Of a stretch of 64,000 nucleotides of DNA, positions 7,608 through 16,691 are shown in pieces. The notes beneath the pieces are model-generated. The model did no database searches. It had not been told where the DNA came from and saw nothing but the letters and a program-made list of their open reading frames with translations. The position numbers and the translations under genes were made by a program. Numbering within the stretch: the stretch's first letter is position 1; each line of letters begins with the position of its first letter. The stretch comes from Candidatus Thiosymbion sp. GTDB lineage: Bacteria > Pseudomonadota > Gammaproteobacteria > Chromatiales > Chromatiaceae. The DNA is taken from assembly GCA_018435665.1 (NCBI GenBank), contig JAHDND010000192.1:37781-101780 (forward strand), given 5' to 3'.

Positions 7608-8848
7608 TTGAATCGCCCTTTCAGAAACCGGCCCAGTTCGAGGCCATCCGCCGCCAACTGGTCAGTCTGCGGGAGCGCAGCCCCTTCTATCGCCAGAAGT
7701 ACGCGGACCTGGATCTGACTGCCGTTCAGAGCTGGGAGGACTTTGGCCGCCTGCCCTTCACGGAGAAGGCGGACCTGCGCCAGGCCTATCCCCTCGGTCT
7801 CCAGGCGGCGCCGGACGAGGAGATCGTGCGTATCCACTCCTCCTCCGGGACGACGGGCACGCCGGTGATCATCCCCTATACCCAGGCCGATGTGACGGAC
7901 TGGGCGGAGATGTTCGCCCGCTGCTATGCCATGGCTGGGGTCACCCCCCTCGACCGGGTCCACATCACCCCGGGCTATGGCCTCTGGACGGCCGGCATCG
8001 GCTTCCAGGCGGGGGCCGAGCGGCTGGGGGCGATGGTGGTGCCCATGGGGCCGGGCAACACGGACAAGCAGTTGCAGATGATGATCGACCTCAAGAGCAC
8101 GGTCCTGTGCGCCACCTCCTCCTACGCCCTGCTGCTGGCGGAGGAGATCGAGCGGCGCGGCATCCGGGACCGCATCCATCTGCGCAAGGGCATCATCGGC
8201 TCCGAGCGCTGGGGGGAGAAGATGCGCCGGCGCATTGCCGAGGAATTGGGGGTCCAGCTCTATGACATCTATGGCCTGACCGAGATCTACGGCCCCGGCA
8301 TCGGCATCTCCTGCGAGCACCAGTGTGGCATGCACTACTGGGATGACTACCTCTATTTTGAGATCGTCGACCAGCATAGCGGTGAGCCGGTGCCCGCGGG
8401 GGAGATCGGCGAACTGGTGATCACCACCCTGCGCAAGCAGGGGGCGCCCCTGATCCGCTACCGCACCCATGACCTGACGCGCTTTATCCCCGGGGACTGC
8501 GCCTGCGGCTCCCCCTATCCGCGCATCTACGACATCCTCGGCCGCACCGACGACATGGTGAAGGTCAAGGGGGTCATCATCTACCCGGCCCAGATCGACG
8601 AGATCCTGCGTGAGGTGGAGAGGGTGAGCAGCGAGTTCCAGGTCATGATCGACCATATCGAGGGTCACGACGTCATGACCCTCTTCTTCGAGACCGCGGC
8701 GGACAGCCACCGCGAGGGGCTGGAGGCGGCCGTGCGTCAACGCTGCAAGCAACGCATCGGCCTGACCATCGTCCCCAAGGCGGTCGCCATCGGTGATCTG
8801 CCCCGCAGCGAGAAGAAGACCAACCGAGTGTTCGACAACCGTTACTGA
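7604..8848 (+). CDS. paaK: Phenylacetate-CoA ligase family, AMP-forming
   Basis: This enzyme activates an aryl-acetate with ATP and CoA to aryl-acetyl-CoA. The 414-residue protein starts at a GTG overlapping the iorB stop. It shows the adenylate-binding motif SSSGTTGTP near residue 83, YGLTEIYGPG near residue 224 and a C-terminal lid containing GRTDDMVKVKGVIIYPAQI, all typical of PaaK. The coupling to iorAB fits a pathway in which aryl-acetyl-CoA is either made from aryl-pyruvate by IorAB or fed into IorAB in reverse. The exact aryl group (phenyl or indolyl) cannot be read from the sequence. Confidence 0.93.
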   Translation: MIESPFQKPAQFEAIRRQLVSLRERSPFYRQKYADLDLTAVQSWEDFGRLPFTEKADLRQAYPLGLQAAPDEEIVRIHSSSGTTGTPVIIPYTQADVTDWAEMFARCYAMAGVTPLDRVHITPGYGLWTAGIGFQAGAERLGAMVVPMGPGNTDKQLQMMIDLKSTVLCATSSYALLLAEEIERRGIRDRIHLRKGIIGSERWGEKMRRRIAEELGVQLYDIYGLTEIYGPGIGISCEHQCGMHYWDDYLYFEIVDQHSGEPVPAGEIGELVITTLRKQGAPLIRYRTHDLTRFIPGDCACGSPYPRIYDILGRTDDMVKVKGVIIYPAQIDEILREVERVSSEFQVMIDHIEGHDVMTLFFETAADSHREGLEAAVRQRCKQRIGLTIVPKAVAIGDLPRSEKKTNRVFDNRY

Positions 8849-8920
8849 ACGCGCCGGGGCGTCAGCACCCTTTTGCCTGGGCGGCGCGAATCCAGGTCGG
8901 GCTCACGGATCAGGTGGCGC

Positions 8921-9724
8921 CTAGGGCGCGGGCCCGGTTAGCCGGTCGAGACGCAGCCGCTGGCGGTGATCGAAAAGTCGCCGAGAGCCCACCCAGACGG
9001 CGGCGGCGCTGCCCAGGCCGGTGCCGGCGGTGATGAGGAAGAGGATCATCATCTGATACTTGGCGGCCTCCATGGGGGGGCTGCCGGAGAGTATCTGGCC
9101 GGTCATCATGCCTGGCAGGCTGACCAGGCCGGCGGCGGCCATGGAGTTGACGATGGGGATGAGGCCGGCGCGCATGGAGTCGCGGCGGATGTCCCGGATG
9201 GCGCACTCCCAGCTCTGGCCCAATAGCAGGCGCGCCTCGATGCGACCGCGGCCTTCCCAGGCCTGGCGGCTGAGGTTGTCGAGGGCGATGGCGATGCCGC
9301 TCATGGTGTTGCCGAGGAGCATGCCGAGGAGAGGGATCAGGTACTGGGGCTGCCACCAGGGCTCCACGCCGATGATCAGCGTCAGGGCAAGGAGGATGAC
9401 GCTGAAGGAGGAGAGGAACATGGACAGGGTGCCGATGCCAAAGCCCCAGGCGCCGCGGTAGCGGTGCTTCTGGCGCGCCATGACCTCCCAGCCGGCGACG
9501 CCGAGCATGATCAGGGTCCAGAGGCCGATGAAGGCGAAGCTGGTTTGGGCGAAGAGAAAATTCAGCACCAGGCCGATGAGGCTGAGCTGGATGGCGCTGC
9601 GCAGGGCGGCGATCAGGACGCGCTGTTCCACGCCCAGGTGCAGGCGCCAGGAGAGGAGGGCGAGGAGTAGGACCAGGCTCGCGGCCAGGCCGAGGTCCAG
9701 GGGGCTGAGGTGGATCAGTTCCAT
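8921..9724 (-). CDS. fetB: ABC exporter permease, FetB/UPF0014 family
   Basis: This is an inner-membrane permease of the family that includes Escherichia coli FetB, a putative iron exporter. The 267-residue protein has about seven hydrophobic segments and the family blocks RSAIQLSLIGLVL near residue 42 and LVSLPGMMTGQILSGSPP near residue 195. Its start overlaps the end of the ATPase gene by 10 nt, so the two form one unit. The assignment to the family is firm; iron as substrate is by analogy only. Confidence 0.88.
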   Translation of the reverse strand: MELIHLSPLDLGLAASLVLLLALLSWRLHLGVEQRVLIAALRSAIQLSLIGLVLNFLFAQTSFAFIGLWTLIMLGVAGWEVMARQKHRYRGAWGFGIGTLSMFLSSFSVILLALTLIIGVEPWWQPQYLIPLLGMLLGNTMSGIAIALDNLSRQAWEGRGRIEARLLLGQSWECAIRDIRRDSMRAGLIPIVNSMAAAGLVSLPGMMTGQILSGSPPMEAAKYQMMILFLITAGTGLGSAAAVWVGSRRLFDHRQRLRLDRLTGPAP

Positions 9725-10422
9725 GAGCCGGCTCTCCCGGGCTGGGGCCTACCTTGCTGGGATTGGGCCTGAAGGGTGTGCCCCTCAGGCCCTGCACAGG
9801 GCTCCTCTTCCTCCAGCCGGTCGCCACGAATGATCAGCCGGCGGGCGCCGGACAGGCCAGGCATTGGCTGGGCCAGGCGCTGGCGCTGGTCCGGGTCGTG
9901 GCTGACCCAAAGGACGGGGGCGTCCCGCTCCCGGCGGTAATCCTGGATCAGGGCCTCGACCTGGTCGCGGTTGGGCGGGTCGAGGTTGGCGGTGGCCTCA
10001 TCGAGGAGCAGGGCCTGGGGCTGGAGGGCAAGGAGCCGGGCCAGGGCGAGGCGCTGGCGCTCGCCGGTGGAGAGGCGGGCGACCTGCCAGTCCAGGACCT
10101 CGGGACCGAAGCCCAGGCGGTCGAGGAGGCCCGGGTCGAGGGCGGTGGGGAAGTGGTCGCCCACCCGGTCGTACCACCAGAAGGCCTCCGCCGGGAGCAG
10201 GCCCACGCGCTGGCGCCACTCCGGGGCGGGGAGGGTGGCGCAGGGGGTGGCGTCCAGCCAGACCTCGCCCTGGTGCTCATCCAGGTCGGCCAGGGCGCGC
10301 AGCAGCAGGCTCTTGCCGGAGCCGGAGGGGCCAGAGAGGAAGACCAGGTCACCGGGGGCGAGGTGGAGGTCGATGGGGGCCAGGTTGCGGGTCTTGAGGC
10401 CCAGGAGGCGCAATTCGGGCAT
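9715..10422 (-). CDS. fetA: ABC transporter ATPase, FetA-like
   Basis: This is the ATP-binding partner of the adjacent permease. The 235-residue protein contains Walker A GPSGSGKS near residue 32, a signature LSTGERQRLALARLL and Walker B LLLDEATANLD, followed by a switch histidine in WVSHD. It lies immediately upstream of fetB on the same strand and overlaps it. A 111-nt gap separates it from trmB upstream, so it may have its own promoter there; I see no clear one. Confidence 0.87.
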   Translation of the reverse strand: MPELRLLGLKTRNLAPIDLHLAPGDLVFLSGPSGSGKSLLLRALADLDEHQGEVWLDATPCATLPAPEWRQRVGLLPAEAFWWYDRVGDHFPTALDPGLLDRLGFGPEVLDWQVARLSTGERQRLALARLLALQPQALLLDEATANLDPPNRDQVEALIQDYRRERDAPVLWVSHDPDQRQRLAQPMPGLSGARRLIIRGDRLEEEEPCAGPEGHTLQAQSQQGRPQPGRAGSWN

Positions 10423-10533
10423 TTCCTAAAGATTACCTGAGATTACCTGTCATATTTCGGGAACCTCTGACCCACCCACTGCGCACTATCAGCCGAAGAT
10501 CAAGAAGGATCGCAACTGAAGACCACCGGGGGA

Positions 10534-11280
10534 TCAATCCGCCCGCCGGGTGAAGACCAGATCCCAGACCCCGTGGCCCAGGCCCTGGCCGCGCCGCTCG
10601 AACTTGGTGAGGGGGCGGTCCGCGGGGCGGGGGGCGAAGTGGCCGGGGCCGGCAGTGTTATGGAACTGGTCGGCGGCGGCGGTCAGGACCTCCAGCATCT
10701 GCCGGGCGTAGGGTTCCCAATCGGTGGCGGCATGGAAGGTGCCGCCCGGGCGCAGGACCCGGGCCAGCTTGGCAAGGAAGGCAGGGTTGAGGATGCGCCG
10801 TTTGTGGTGGCGCTGCTTGGGCCAGGGGTCGGGGAACAGGAGGTAGACCCCGGCGAGGCTGGCGGGGGGCAGGCCGCTGTCCAGCAGGTCCACGGCGTCA
10901 TGGCGCAGCAGGCGGAGGTTGGTCAGGCCGAGGCGTTCACAGGCGAGGAGCAGGTGGCCGACGCCGGGGCCATGGACCTCGACGCCGAGGAAGTTGCGCT
11001 CCGGGTGGCGTGCCGCCAGGGTCGCCAGGGTCTCGCCATTGCCAAAGCCGATCTCCAGCCAGACGGGCTGGCCGTTGCCGAAGAGGGCCACTAGGTCGAG
11101 GCCCGCGCCGGGCGGGCAGTCGATACCGTAGCGCGGCCAGAGCTCGGCGAAGGCCCGGGCCTGGGCCGGGGTCAGGCGGCCCTGGCGCAGGACGAAGCTG
11201 CGGATGGGGCGACGGGGCGGTTCGCCGGGGGGGGCTTGCTCCATGCCGTCGGGATCGTGCACGTTTTCGGGAAGATTCAA
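10534..11280 (-). CDS. trmB: tRNA (guanine-46 N7)-methyltransferase
   Basis: TrmB puts the N7-methyl group on G46 in the variable loop of tRNAs, using S-adenosylmethionine. The 248-residue protein has the SAM-binding segment LEIGFGNGETLATLA near residue 77, the family-specific block LFPDPWPKQRHHKRRI and a C-terminal TKFERRGQGLGHGVWDL. The start is 24 nt after the thiG stop, so co-transcription is likely. An internal Met at residue 13 could be the start; the first 25 residues are poorly conserved. Confidence 0.95.
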   Translation of the reverse strand: MNLPENVHDPDGMEQAPPGEPPRRPIRSFVLRQGRLTPAQARAFAELWPRYGIDCPPGAGLDLVALFGNGQPVWLEIGFGNGETLATLAARHPERNFLGVEVHGPGVGHLLLACERLGLTNLRLLRHDAVDLLDSGLPPASLAGVYLLFPDPWPKQRHHKRRILNPAFLAKLARVLRPGGTFHAATDWEPYARQMLEVLTAAADQFHNTAGPGHFAPRPADRPLTKFERRGQGLGHGVWDLVFTRRAD

Positions 11281-11304
11281 GTTCCGGGATGCTTGTCAAG
11301 CCCT

Positions 11305-12102
11305 TCAGAAGAAGAGCCCTTCCAGCGGCGAGGAGGCGGAGGCGAAGCGCTTGGCGGGCATGCGGCCGGCGAGGAAGGCCTCGCGGCCGGCCTGGATGGC
11401 CTTGCGCATGGCGCTGGCCATGAGCACTGGGTCGCGGGCGGCGGCGATGGCGGTGTTCATGAGGACACCGTCGCAGCCCAGTTCCATGGCGACGGCGGCG
11501 TCGGAGGCGGTACCGACGCCGGCATCCACCAGGATGGGGACCTTGGCGTTCTCGACGATGGTGAGGATGTTGAGCTTGTTGCGGATGCCGAGGCCGGAGC
11601 CGATGGGGGCGGCGAGGGGCATGACCGCGCAGCAGCCGACCTCTTCCAGGCGCTTGGCCATGATGGGGTCGTCGTTGGTGTAGACCATGACGTCGAAGCC
11701 GTCCTTGACCAGCTCTTCCGCGGCCTGGAGGGTAGCGACCACGTCGGGAAACAGGGTCTGCTGGTCTCCCAGGACCTCCAGCTTGCACAGCTTGTGGCCG
11801 TCGAGGAGTTCCCGCGCCAGGCGGCAGGTGCGCATCGCGGTTTTGGCGTCGTAGCAGCCGGCGGTGTTGGGCAGGATGGTGTAGCGATCCGGGGGCAGGA
11901 CCTCGAGGATGTTGGGCTCATCCTGACTTTGACCGATGTTGGTGCGGCGCACGGCGATGGTAACGATCTCGGCGCCGCTGGCCGCGATGGCGGCCTGGGT
12001 CTCCGCATGGTCCTTGTATTTGCCGGTGCCCACCAGGAGGCGGGAACTGAAGGTACGGCCGGCGACGGTGAAGCTATCCGGGGTTGGGGTGGGTGTGGAC
12101 AT
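11305..12102 (-). CDS. thiG: Thiazole synthase
   Basis: ThiG forms the thiazole phosphate moiety of thiamine from deoxyxylulose phosphate, dehydroglycine and the thiocarboxylate carried on ThiS. The 265-residue protein contains [15 protein letters not shown] near residue 12, the KLEVLGD segment whose Lys forms the Schiff base in the family, [10 protein letters not shown], and [17 protein letters not shown] near residue 192. Its partner thiS is on the same strand but about 2 kb upstream, separated by the Kef-type antiporter gene. Confidence 0.96.
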   Translation of the reverse strand: MSTPTPTPDSFTVAGRTFSSRLLVGTGKYKDHAETQAAIAASGAEIVTIAVRRTNIGQSQDEPNILEVLPPDRYTILPNTAGCYDAKTAMRTCRLARELLDGHKLCKLEVLGDQQTLFPDVVATLQAAEELVKDGFDVMVYTNDDPIMAKRLEEVGCCAVMPLAAPIGSGLGIRNKLNILTIVENAKVPILVDAGVGTASDAAVAMELGCDGVLMNTAIAAARDPVLMASAMRKAIQAGREAFLAGRMPAKRFASASSPLEGLFF

Positions 12103-12280
12103 GTCGTGGTGGTGAACGTTGGGGGTTAGGGTTGTTAAGGTAAGCCGACCGTCCTTGGGGAGCTAGGGTGATTCTTGAGGCGTCTTGGGGTGCCCGGGAG
12201 TCATAACCGCAACGGGCATCGCGGGGCGCGTTACCCGCTACGTCGGTATGGGTTCGCGTAAGGTGTCGACCCGACCGGCG

Positions 12281-14002
12281 TCAAGTGGCCTTATCCCCGT
12301 TCTCGCGTACCAGGGCGTAGTTGGTGCTGCGGACCCCGCGCACGAGCATGGCGGTGTCCTCGCCGGCGACGCCCAGGCTCTCCAGGGCCTCGGCGGCCAG
12401 ACGCAGGCTGGCCTCCACCGCTTCCGGGAAGGCCTTGTTGGCGCCGGCCTGGAGGAGGGCATGGCTGGTGTTCAGGTCCCGGGCGCGGGCGACGATGATG
12501 GCGTGAGGGGCCAGGTCGCGGATGAGGCGGGTGGCCTTCAGGGCGGCCTTGCGGTTGTCCAGGGTCATCACCACCAGGTCCACCTTGTCGATCCGCGCCG
12601 CCAGGAGCAGATCCACGTCGGTGACGTCGCCGTAATAGACCGGATGGCCCAGGAGGCGAAATTCCTCCACCCGGGCAGGATCCATGTCGAAGGCCAGGTA
12701 GGGGACGCCGCTGCTGGAGAGGATGGTGCCGACGGCATGGCCCACCCGGCCATAGCCGGCCACCAGGGCGCGGGCCTCGGTCTCGGCGCCGGCGAGGGAG
12801 AAGCGGTAGGCCTCGTCGGCCGTGTCCCCGCTCACGGGCACGCGCGCCGCAAGGGTGTCACCGATCTTCACCAGCAAGGGGGTGATGAGCATGCTGAAGG
12901 AGATGATGCCGACGGAGAGGATGAAGGTCTGGTCATTGAGGATGCCCATGGCCTTGGCGGCGCCAAAAAGGACGAAGCCGAACTCGCCGCCCTGGGAGAG
13001 GATGAAGGCGACGCGGGTCGCGGTCTGGCGGCTTTCGCCAAAGGCCAGGCAGAGCCCGAAGAGGACGATGATCTTGATGGCAACGATGGCGATCACCTGT
13101 CCCAGGAAGAACAGGGGGGCCGTCGCTAGGGCACCAACATCCACCGACATGCCCACGGCGACGAAGAAGAGACTCATGAGCAGGCCCTTGTGGGGCTCGA
13201 TGGCGGCCTGGATCTGCAGGTTGTAACGGGACCCTGACAGGGCGACGCCCATCAGAAAGGCCCCGAGGGCCATGGACATGCCCACCTCCTCCATGGCCCA
13301 GGCGGCGGTGAAGACGGAGGCCATGGCGACCAGAAAGAAGGCCTCGCGGTTGTTCTGGCGCGCCAGCAGATCGAGGACGCGCGGGATGACGTAATAGCCG
13401 GTGGCCACGACCAGGGCGACGGCGACAATGACGATCAGCACCTGCTGGAAGAGGGGCATGTCGCCCGACAGAGTGCCCACGTCCCCTAGGATGGGGATCA
13501 GGGCGAGCAAGGGGACCACGGCCAGATCCTGCATTAGCAGGATGGCGAAGGTGGTCTGCCCGTGGGGGCTGGCGATTTCCCCCCGTTCCTGCAGGATCTG
13601 CATGACGAAGGCGGTGGAGGACAGGGCCAGGGTCAGGCCGGCGAGGACGTCGATACCCCAGTCGGGTTCGGACAGGTGCATGAACAGGGCGATGAAGCCG
13701 CCAGACACCAGGATCTGCAGGGATCCCAGGCCGAACATGGAACGGCGCAGGGACCAGAGGCGGTGGGGGTGCATCTCCAGGCCGATGATGAATAGCAGCA
13801 GCACCACGCCCAGTTCAGTGAAGTGGCGGACATCGTCCACATGGCTGGTGACGGTAAAGCCCGGGGTATGGGGACCAACCAGGATGCCCGCCACCAGCAG
13901 GCCCAGGACCGAGCCCAGGCCGAAGCGTCGGAAGATAGTCACGGCGAAGGCGGTGGCTACCAAGAGGATGACAGCGGAGACGACGAAGGATTTAGGTTCC
14001 AA
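12281..14002 (-). CDS. Monovalent cation:proton antiporter (CPA2/Kef type) with RCK domain
   Basis: This is an inner-membrane potassium or sodium/proton exchange protein. The 573-residue protein has about 12 transmembrane helices over residues 1-390, with the CPA2-type blocks LFIIGLEMHP, GLTLALSSTAFVMQIL and GAFLMGVALSGSRY. A C-terminal nucleotide-binding TrkA-N/RCK domain starts at about residue 415 (GYGRVGHAV) and extends through DVDLLLAARIDKVD. It resembles KefB/KefC or YbaL; which subfamily is uncertain. It is inserted between thiS and thiG, and its transcription could affect thiamine synthesis. No KefF/KefG-type ancillary gene is adjacent. Confidence 0.9.
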   Translation of the reverse strand: MEPKSFVVSAVILLVATAFAVTIFRRFGLGSVLGLLVAGILVGPHTPGFTVTSHVDDVRHFTELGVVLLLFIIGLEMHPHRLWSLRRSMFGLGSLQILVSGGFIALFMHLSEPDWGIDVLAGLTLALSSTAFVMQILQERGEIASPHGQTTFAILLMQDLAVVPLLALIPILGDVGTLSGDMPLFQQVLIVIVAVALVVATGYYVIPRVLDLLARQNNREAFFLVAMASVFTAAWAMEEVGMSMALGAFLMGVALSGSRYNLQIQAAIEPHKGLLMSLFFVAVGMSVDVGALATAPLFFLGQVIAIVAIKIIVLFGLCLAFGESRQTATRVAFILSQGGEFGFVLFGAAKAMGILNDQTFILSVGIISFSMLITPLLVKIGDTLAARVPVSGDTADEAYRFSLAGAETEARALVAGYGRVGHAVGTILSSSGVPYLAFDMDPARVEEFRLLGHPVYYGDVTDVDLLLAARIDKVDLVVMTLDNRKAALKATRLIRDLAPHAIIVARARDLNTSHALLQAGANKAFPEAVEASLRLAAEALESLGVAGEDTAMLVRGVRSTNYALVRENGDKAT

Positions 14003-14078
14003 GCAAGCCGCTCCGTGAGCTGGGGTTGTCGCGGGGAGTCGGATAATCGGGGCTCGCCCCGGCGCACGGAAACGGGGT

Positions 14079-14092
14079 CCGGTAACTACCGG
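14079..14092. repeat. Perfect 6-bp inverted repeat next to repeat B1
   Basis: CCGGTA and TACCGG are separated by two bases in the gap between the antiporter gene and thiS. It abuts the family B repeat and could be an operator or part of that repeat; there is nothing else to decide its role. Confidence 0.4.
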
Positions 14093-14183
14093 AAGCCTTG
14101 GCCGTGAGTTTCATGCCAACTGTCATGAGGCGGCGCGCCACGCCCCTGAAAATGAGCGCCTTTGCCGTGACTTTCACGCTAAC
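14091..14183 (-). repeat. Dispersed intergenic repeat, family B, copy B1
   Basis: Read on the minus strand, this segment contains two partial units sharing about 19 nt (the motif around GTGAAAGTCACGGC, repeated as ATGAAACTCACGGC about 64 nt apart), with TCATTTTCAGG, CGTGGCGC and CTCATGACAGTTGGCATG between them. The same motifs in the same order occur in the clpP-clpX gap (23239-23355). The element runs into the stop codon of thiS (14179-14181). Confidence 0.7.
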
Positions 14184-14379
14184 CACCGCCGACGGCCTGG
14201 ATGATCTCGACCTTGTCGGCCACCGACAAGGGGTAGACCGGGAAGCGACTGCGCGGGACCAGTTCCTCGTTCACTTCCACTGCCAGGCGCTGTCCCGTAA
14301 GCCCTAAGGTCTCGATGAGCCGATCGAGGGTGGTGCCCGGGACGATCTCGGTATCGGTGCCATTGACCAAGATATGCAT
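14179..14379 (-). CDS. thiS: Sulfur carrier protein ThiS
   Basis: ThiS is a small ubiquitin-like protein whose C-terminal Gly-Gly is converted to a thiocarboxylate and donates sulfur to the thiazole ring. From ATG 14379 it is 66 residues, beginning MHILVNGTD and ending VGGG, with LAVEVNEELVPRS in the middle, all family features. A longer reading frame extends upstream, but its first 46 residues do not match the family. An alternative ATG three codons upstream (14388) is possible. It probably leads a transcript thiS-antiporter-thiG-trmB. Confidence 0.93.
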   Translation of the reverse strand: MHILVNGTDTEIVPGTTLDRLIETLGLTGQRLAVEVNEELVPRSRFPVYPLSVADKVEIIQAVGGG

Positions 14380-14588
14380 GGGAATCATCTCGTAATTCAA
14401 CGGACGAGGGATTCTACACCAGTAAAGGCCGTTGTCGCGGGTAAGGGTGGGTGGTGGCGTGCGATGGTCCGCGACCAATTGGTGCGGATCGCCTGTTATA
14501 GTCATTTGCAAGGCCAAGGGGTTTGATCGCGCCGAAGTCGGATACTATCACCCCCTTTTTCAGATCATCCGTAAGCGAGAAGGCGCTC

Positions 14589-16448
14589 ATGACCCACTGG
14601 ACCCAGGATCTTATTTCCCCCGGGGAGGCCCGCACCCTGGATGGCCTCTTTCAGGGCCGGGTACGCCGCTCCCCCCAGCGCCTGGCTTATAAGGCCTTCG
14701 ATCGCCATGGCGGCACCTGGTGGTCCCTGACCTGGGGGGAGATCGGCGAGCGGGTTGCCCGCTGGCAGGCGGCCTTGGCCATGGAACCCGGCCTCGCGCC
14801 CGGTGATCGGGTGGCGATCCTGTTGCGCAACTGTCCGGAATGGATTTTCTTCGAGCAAGCGGCTCTGTCCCTGAGGCTGGTCATCGTCCCGCTTTACACC
14901 GATGATCGGCCCGACAACCTGGCCCTGATCCTGGAGGATGCGGGGGCCAAGGTGCTGCTGGTCCAGGACGCGGGACGCTGGCAACGCCTGGCGCCGGCGC
15001 TGGGGGACGGGTCCGCGTTGAGTTGTGTCCTGGTCTTGGAGGCCCGTGCTCCGCTTCAGGAGCCGGCGGTCTCGGTGGAGGCCTGGCTGGCGACGGCCGT
15101 TGCCCCTCCCGATGCTGCTCTACCCGCCGCCAGGCCGGTCGCGGCGGGCTGGGGGCGTGGTCGAGACTGGGGGGCGGCGAACCCGGAGGACCTGGCGACC
15201 ATCGTCTACACCTCGGGGACCACGGGTCGCCCCAAGGGGGTGATGCTGAGCCATCGCAATGTGCTTAGCGATGTGGCCGCCGCCTTGCAGGTTGTGGATT
15301 GCTATGCCGAGGATGTCTTTCTCTCCTTTCTGCCCTTCTCCCACACCCTGGAGCGCACAGCGGGTTATTACCTGCCGATGATGGCGGGGGCGGCGGTGGC
15401 CTTTGCCCGTTCCATAAGCCAACTGGGGGAGGATTTGCAGGTGGTGCGCCCCACGGTCCTGGTCGCCGTGCCCCGGGTCTTCGAGCGCATTTACGCTCGT
15501 CTCCTGGAACAGGTCCAGGGTCGGCCCGCCCCGGTGCGCTGGCTCTTCCGGCTGGCGGTCGCCGCCGGCTGGCGCCAGTTCGAGCATCGGCAGGGTCGGG
15601 CGGACTGGCACCCGCTGGTATTGCTTGCCCCCGGGCTGCGACAGTTGGTGGCGGGGCCCGTGAGGGCGCGCCTCGGTGGCCGGTTGCGCATCACCGTCAG
15701 TGGCGGTGCGCCCCTGTCCGGGGAGGTGGCAAGGCTCTTTCTTGGTCTGGGCCTGCCCCTGCTTCAGGGTTATGGCCTGACGGAGACCAGTCCCGTGGTC
15801 AGCGTCAACAGCCTCGCGGTCAACGATCCGGCTAGCGTTGGCCTGGCGCTGCCGGGGGTCGAGGTGTCCCTGGGAGAGCGGGACGAGTTGCTGGTGCGGG
15901 GTCCCACCGTCATGCAGGGCTATTGGCGTAATCCGGAGGCGACCCGGGCGATCCTGGACGACCAGGGTTGGCTTCACACCGGCGATCAGGCGCGCCTGGA
16001 CGGCCGACAGGTCACCATTACCGGGCGCATCAAGGATATTCTGGTCTTGTCCAATGGGGAGAAGGTAGCTCCGGTGGACCTGGAACAGGCTATCTGCCTT
16101 GATCCCCTGTTCGAACAGGCCTTGGTCCTGGGCGAGGGCTGGCCCGCCCTGGGTGCCCTGCTGGTCCTCAGCACCGAACGCTGGCCGGCACTGGCGCGGG
16201 GCTTGGGCCTCGACCCCACGGACCCCGTCAGCCTGCGTGATCCACACTTGCAGCGGGAGCTGTTGAAACGGGTTCGCGGGGTCCTGGCGACCTTCCCCGG
16301 CCACGCCAAGATCCGCCGTCTGGCCCTGACCCTGGAGCCCTGGACGGTGGAGAACGGTCTGCTCACGCCGACCCTCAAGGTCAAGCGCGCCGAGGTATTG
16401 CGCACTCTGCCCGGCTTGGTGGAGCAGCTCCGTGGCGGCGAGCCCTGA
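14589..16448 (+). CDS. Long-chain acyl-CoA synthetase (AMP-forming), FadD/FAA1-like
   Basis: This enzyme activates a fatty acid with ATP and CoA. The protein is 619 residues from ATG 14589, which has GAGAAGG upstream; an in-frame codon at 14523 is the alternative. Motifs are YTSGTTGRPKG near residue 206, QGYGLTETSPVV near residue 395 and GWLHTGDQARLDG near residue 462, then a C-terminal lid with ITGRIKDILVLSNGEKVAP. The lid wording NGEKVAP places it with the long-chain FAA1-like branch rather than with short-chain or aryl-CoA ligases. It is monocistronic as far as can be seen and ends about 100 nt before tRNA-Gly. Confidence 0.9.
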   Translation: MTHWTQDLISPGEARTLDGLFQGRVRRSPQRLAYKAFDRHGGTWWSLTWGEIGERVARWQAALAMEPGLAPGDRVAILLRNCPEWIFFEQAALSLRLVIVPLYTDDRPDNLALILEDAGAKVLLVQDAGRWQRLAPALGDGSALSCVLVLEARAPLQEPAVSVEAWLATAVAPPDAALPAARPVAAGWGRGRDWGAANPEDLATIVYTSGTTGRPKGVMLSHRNVLSDVAAALQVVDCYAEDVFLSFLPFSHTLERTAGYYLPMMAGAAVAFARSISQLGEDLQVVRPTVLVAVPRVFERIYARLLEQVQGRPAPVRWLFRLAVAAGWRQFEHRQGRADWHPLVLLAPGLRQLVAGPVRARLGGRLRITVSGGAPLSGEVARLFLGLGLPLLQGYGLTETSPVVSVNSLAVNDPASVGLALPGVEVSLGERDELLVRGPTVMQGYWRNPEATRAILDDQGWLHTGDQARLDGRQVTITGRIKDILVLSNGEKVAPVDLEQAICLDPLFEQALVLGEGWPALGALLVLSTERWPALARGLGLDPTDPVSLRDPHLQRELLKRVRGVLATFPGHAKIRRLALTLEPWTVENGLLTPTLKVKRAEVLRTLPGLVEQLRGGEP

Positions 16449-16505
16449 GCGGGGCGGCCTGGGGGCGGTGGCCCCAACCATATTGTGCTGTCAACGACGT
16501 GGCGC

Positions 16506-16535
16506 TTGCCAAGGCGGTGCGGGGCTTCTTATACT
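16506..16535 (+). promoter_or_regulatory. Promoter of tRNA-Gly
   Basis: TTGCCA (16506-16511) and TATACT (16530-16535) are separated by 18 bp, and the tRNA starts 15 nt after the -10 hexamer. This is a good sigma-70 match with 5 of 6 bases in the -10 box. Confidence 0.65.
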
Positions 16536-16550
16536 CCTCCCCCTCAGATC

Positions 16551-16624
16551 GCGGGTGTAGTTCAATGGTAGAACTGAAGCTTCCCAAGCTTCCAGCGTGG
16601 GTTCGATTCCCATCACCCGCTCCA
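16551..16624 (+). tRNA. tRNA-Gly (anticodon CCC)
   Basis: The acceptor stem GCGGGTG pairs with CACCCGC. The anticodon stem GAAGC/GCTTC encloses the loop TTCCCAA with anticodon CCC, the T loop GTTCGATTCC is normal, and CCA is encoded. The length of 74 nt with CCA fits tRNA-Gly. Confidence 0.96.
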
Positions 16625-16691
16625 ATCTCCCGCCGCTCCGTTCCGACTTCCCCCCTTCTCCTTTTCACCTAGCCTTGGAGCGGTCAAGGCC

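Noticed and set aside
7244..8752. A 502-codon minus-strand frame opposite paaK and iorB
   Set aside because: Antisense shadow; the plus-strand genes overlap cleanly and carry catalytic motifs.
14380..14588. A TPP riboswitch upstream of thiS
   Set aside because: The conserved CTGAGA and ACCCG-type elements of the THI box were not found on the minus strand in this gap.
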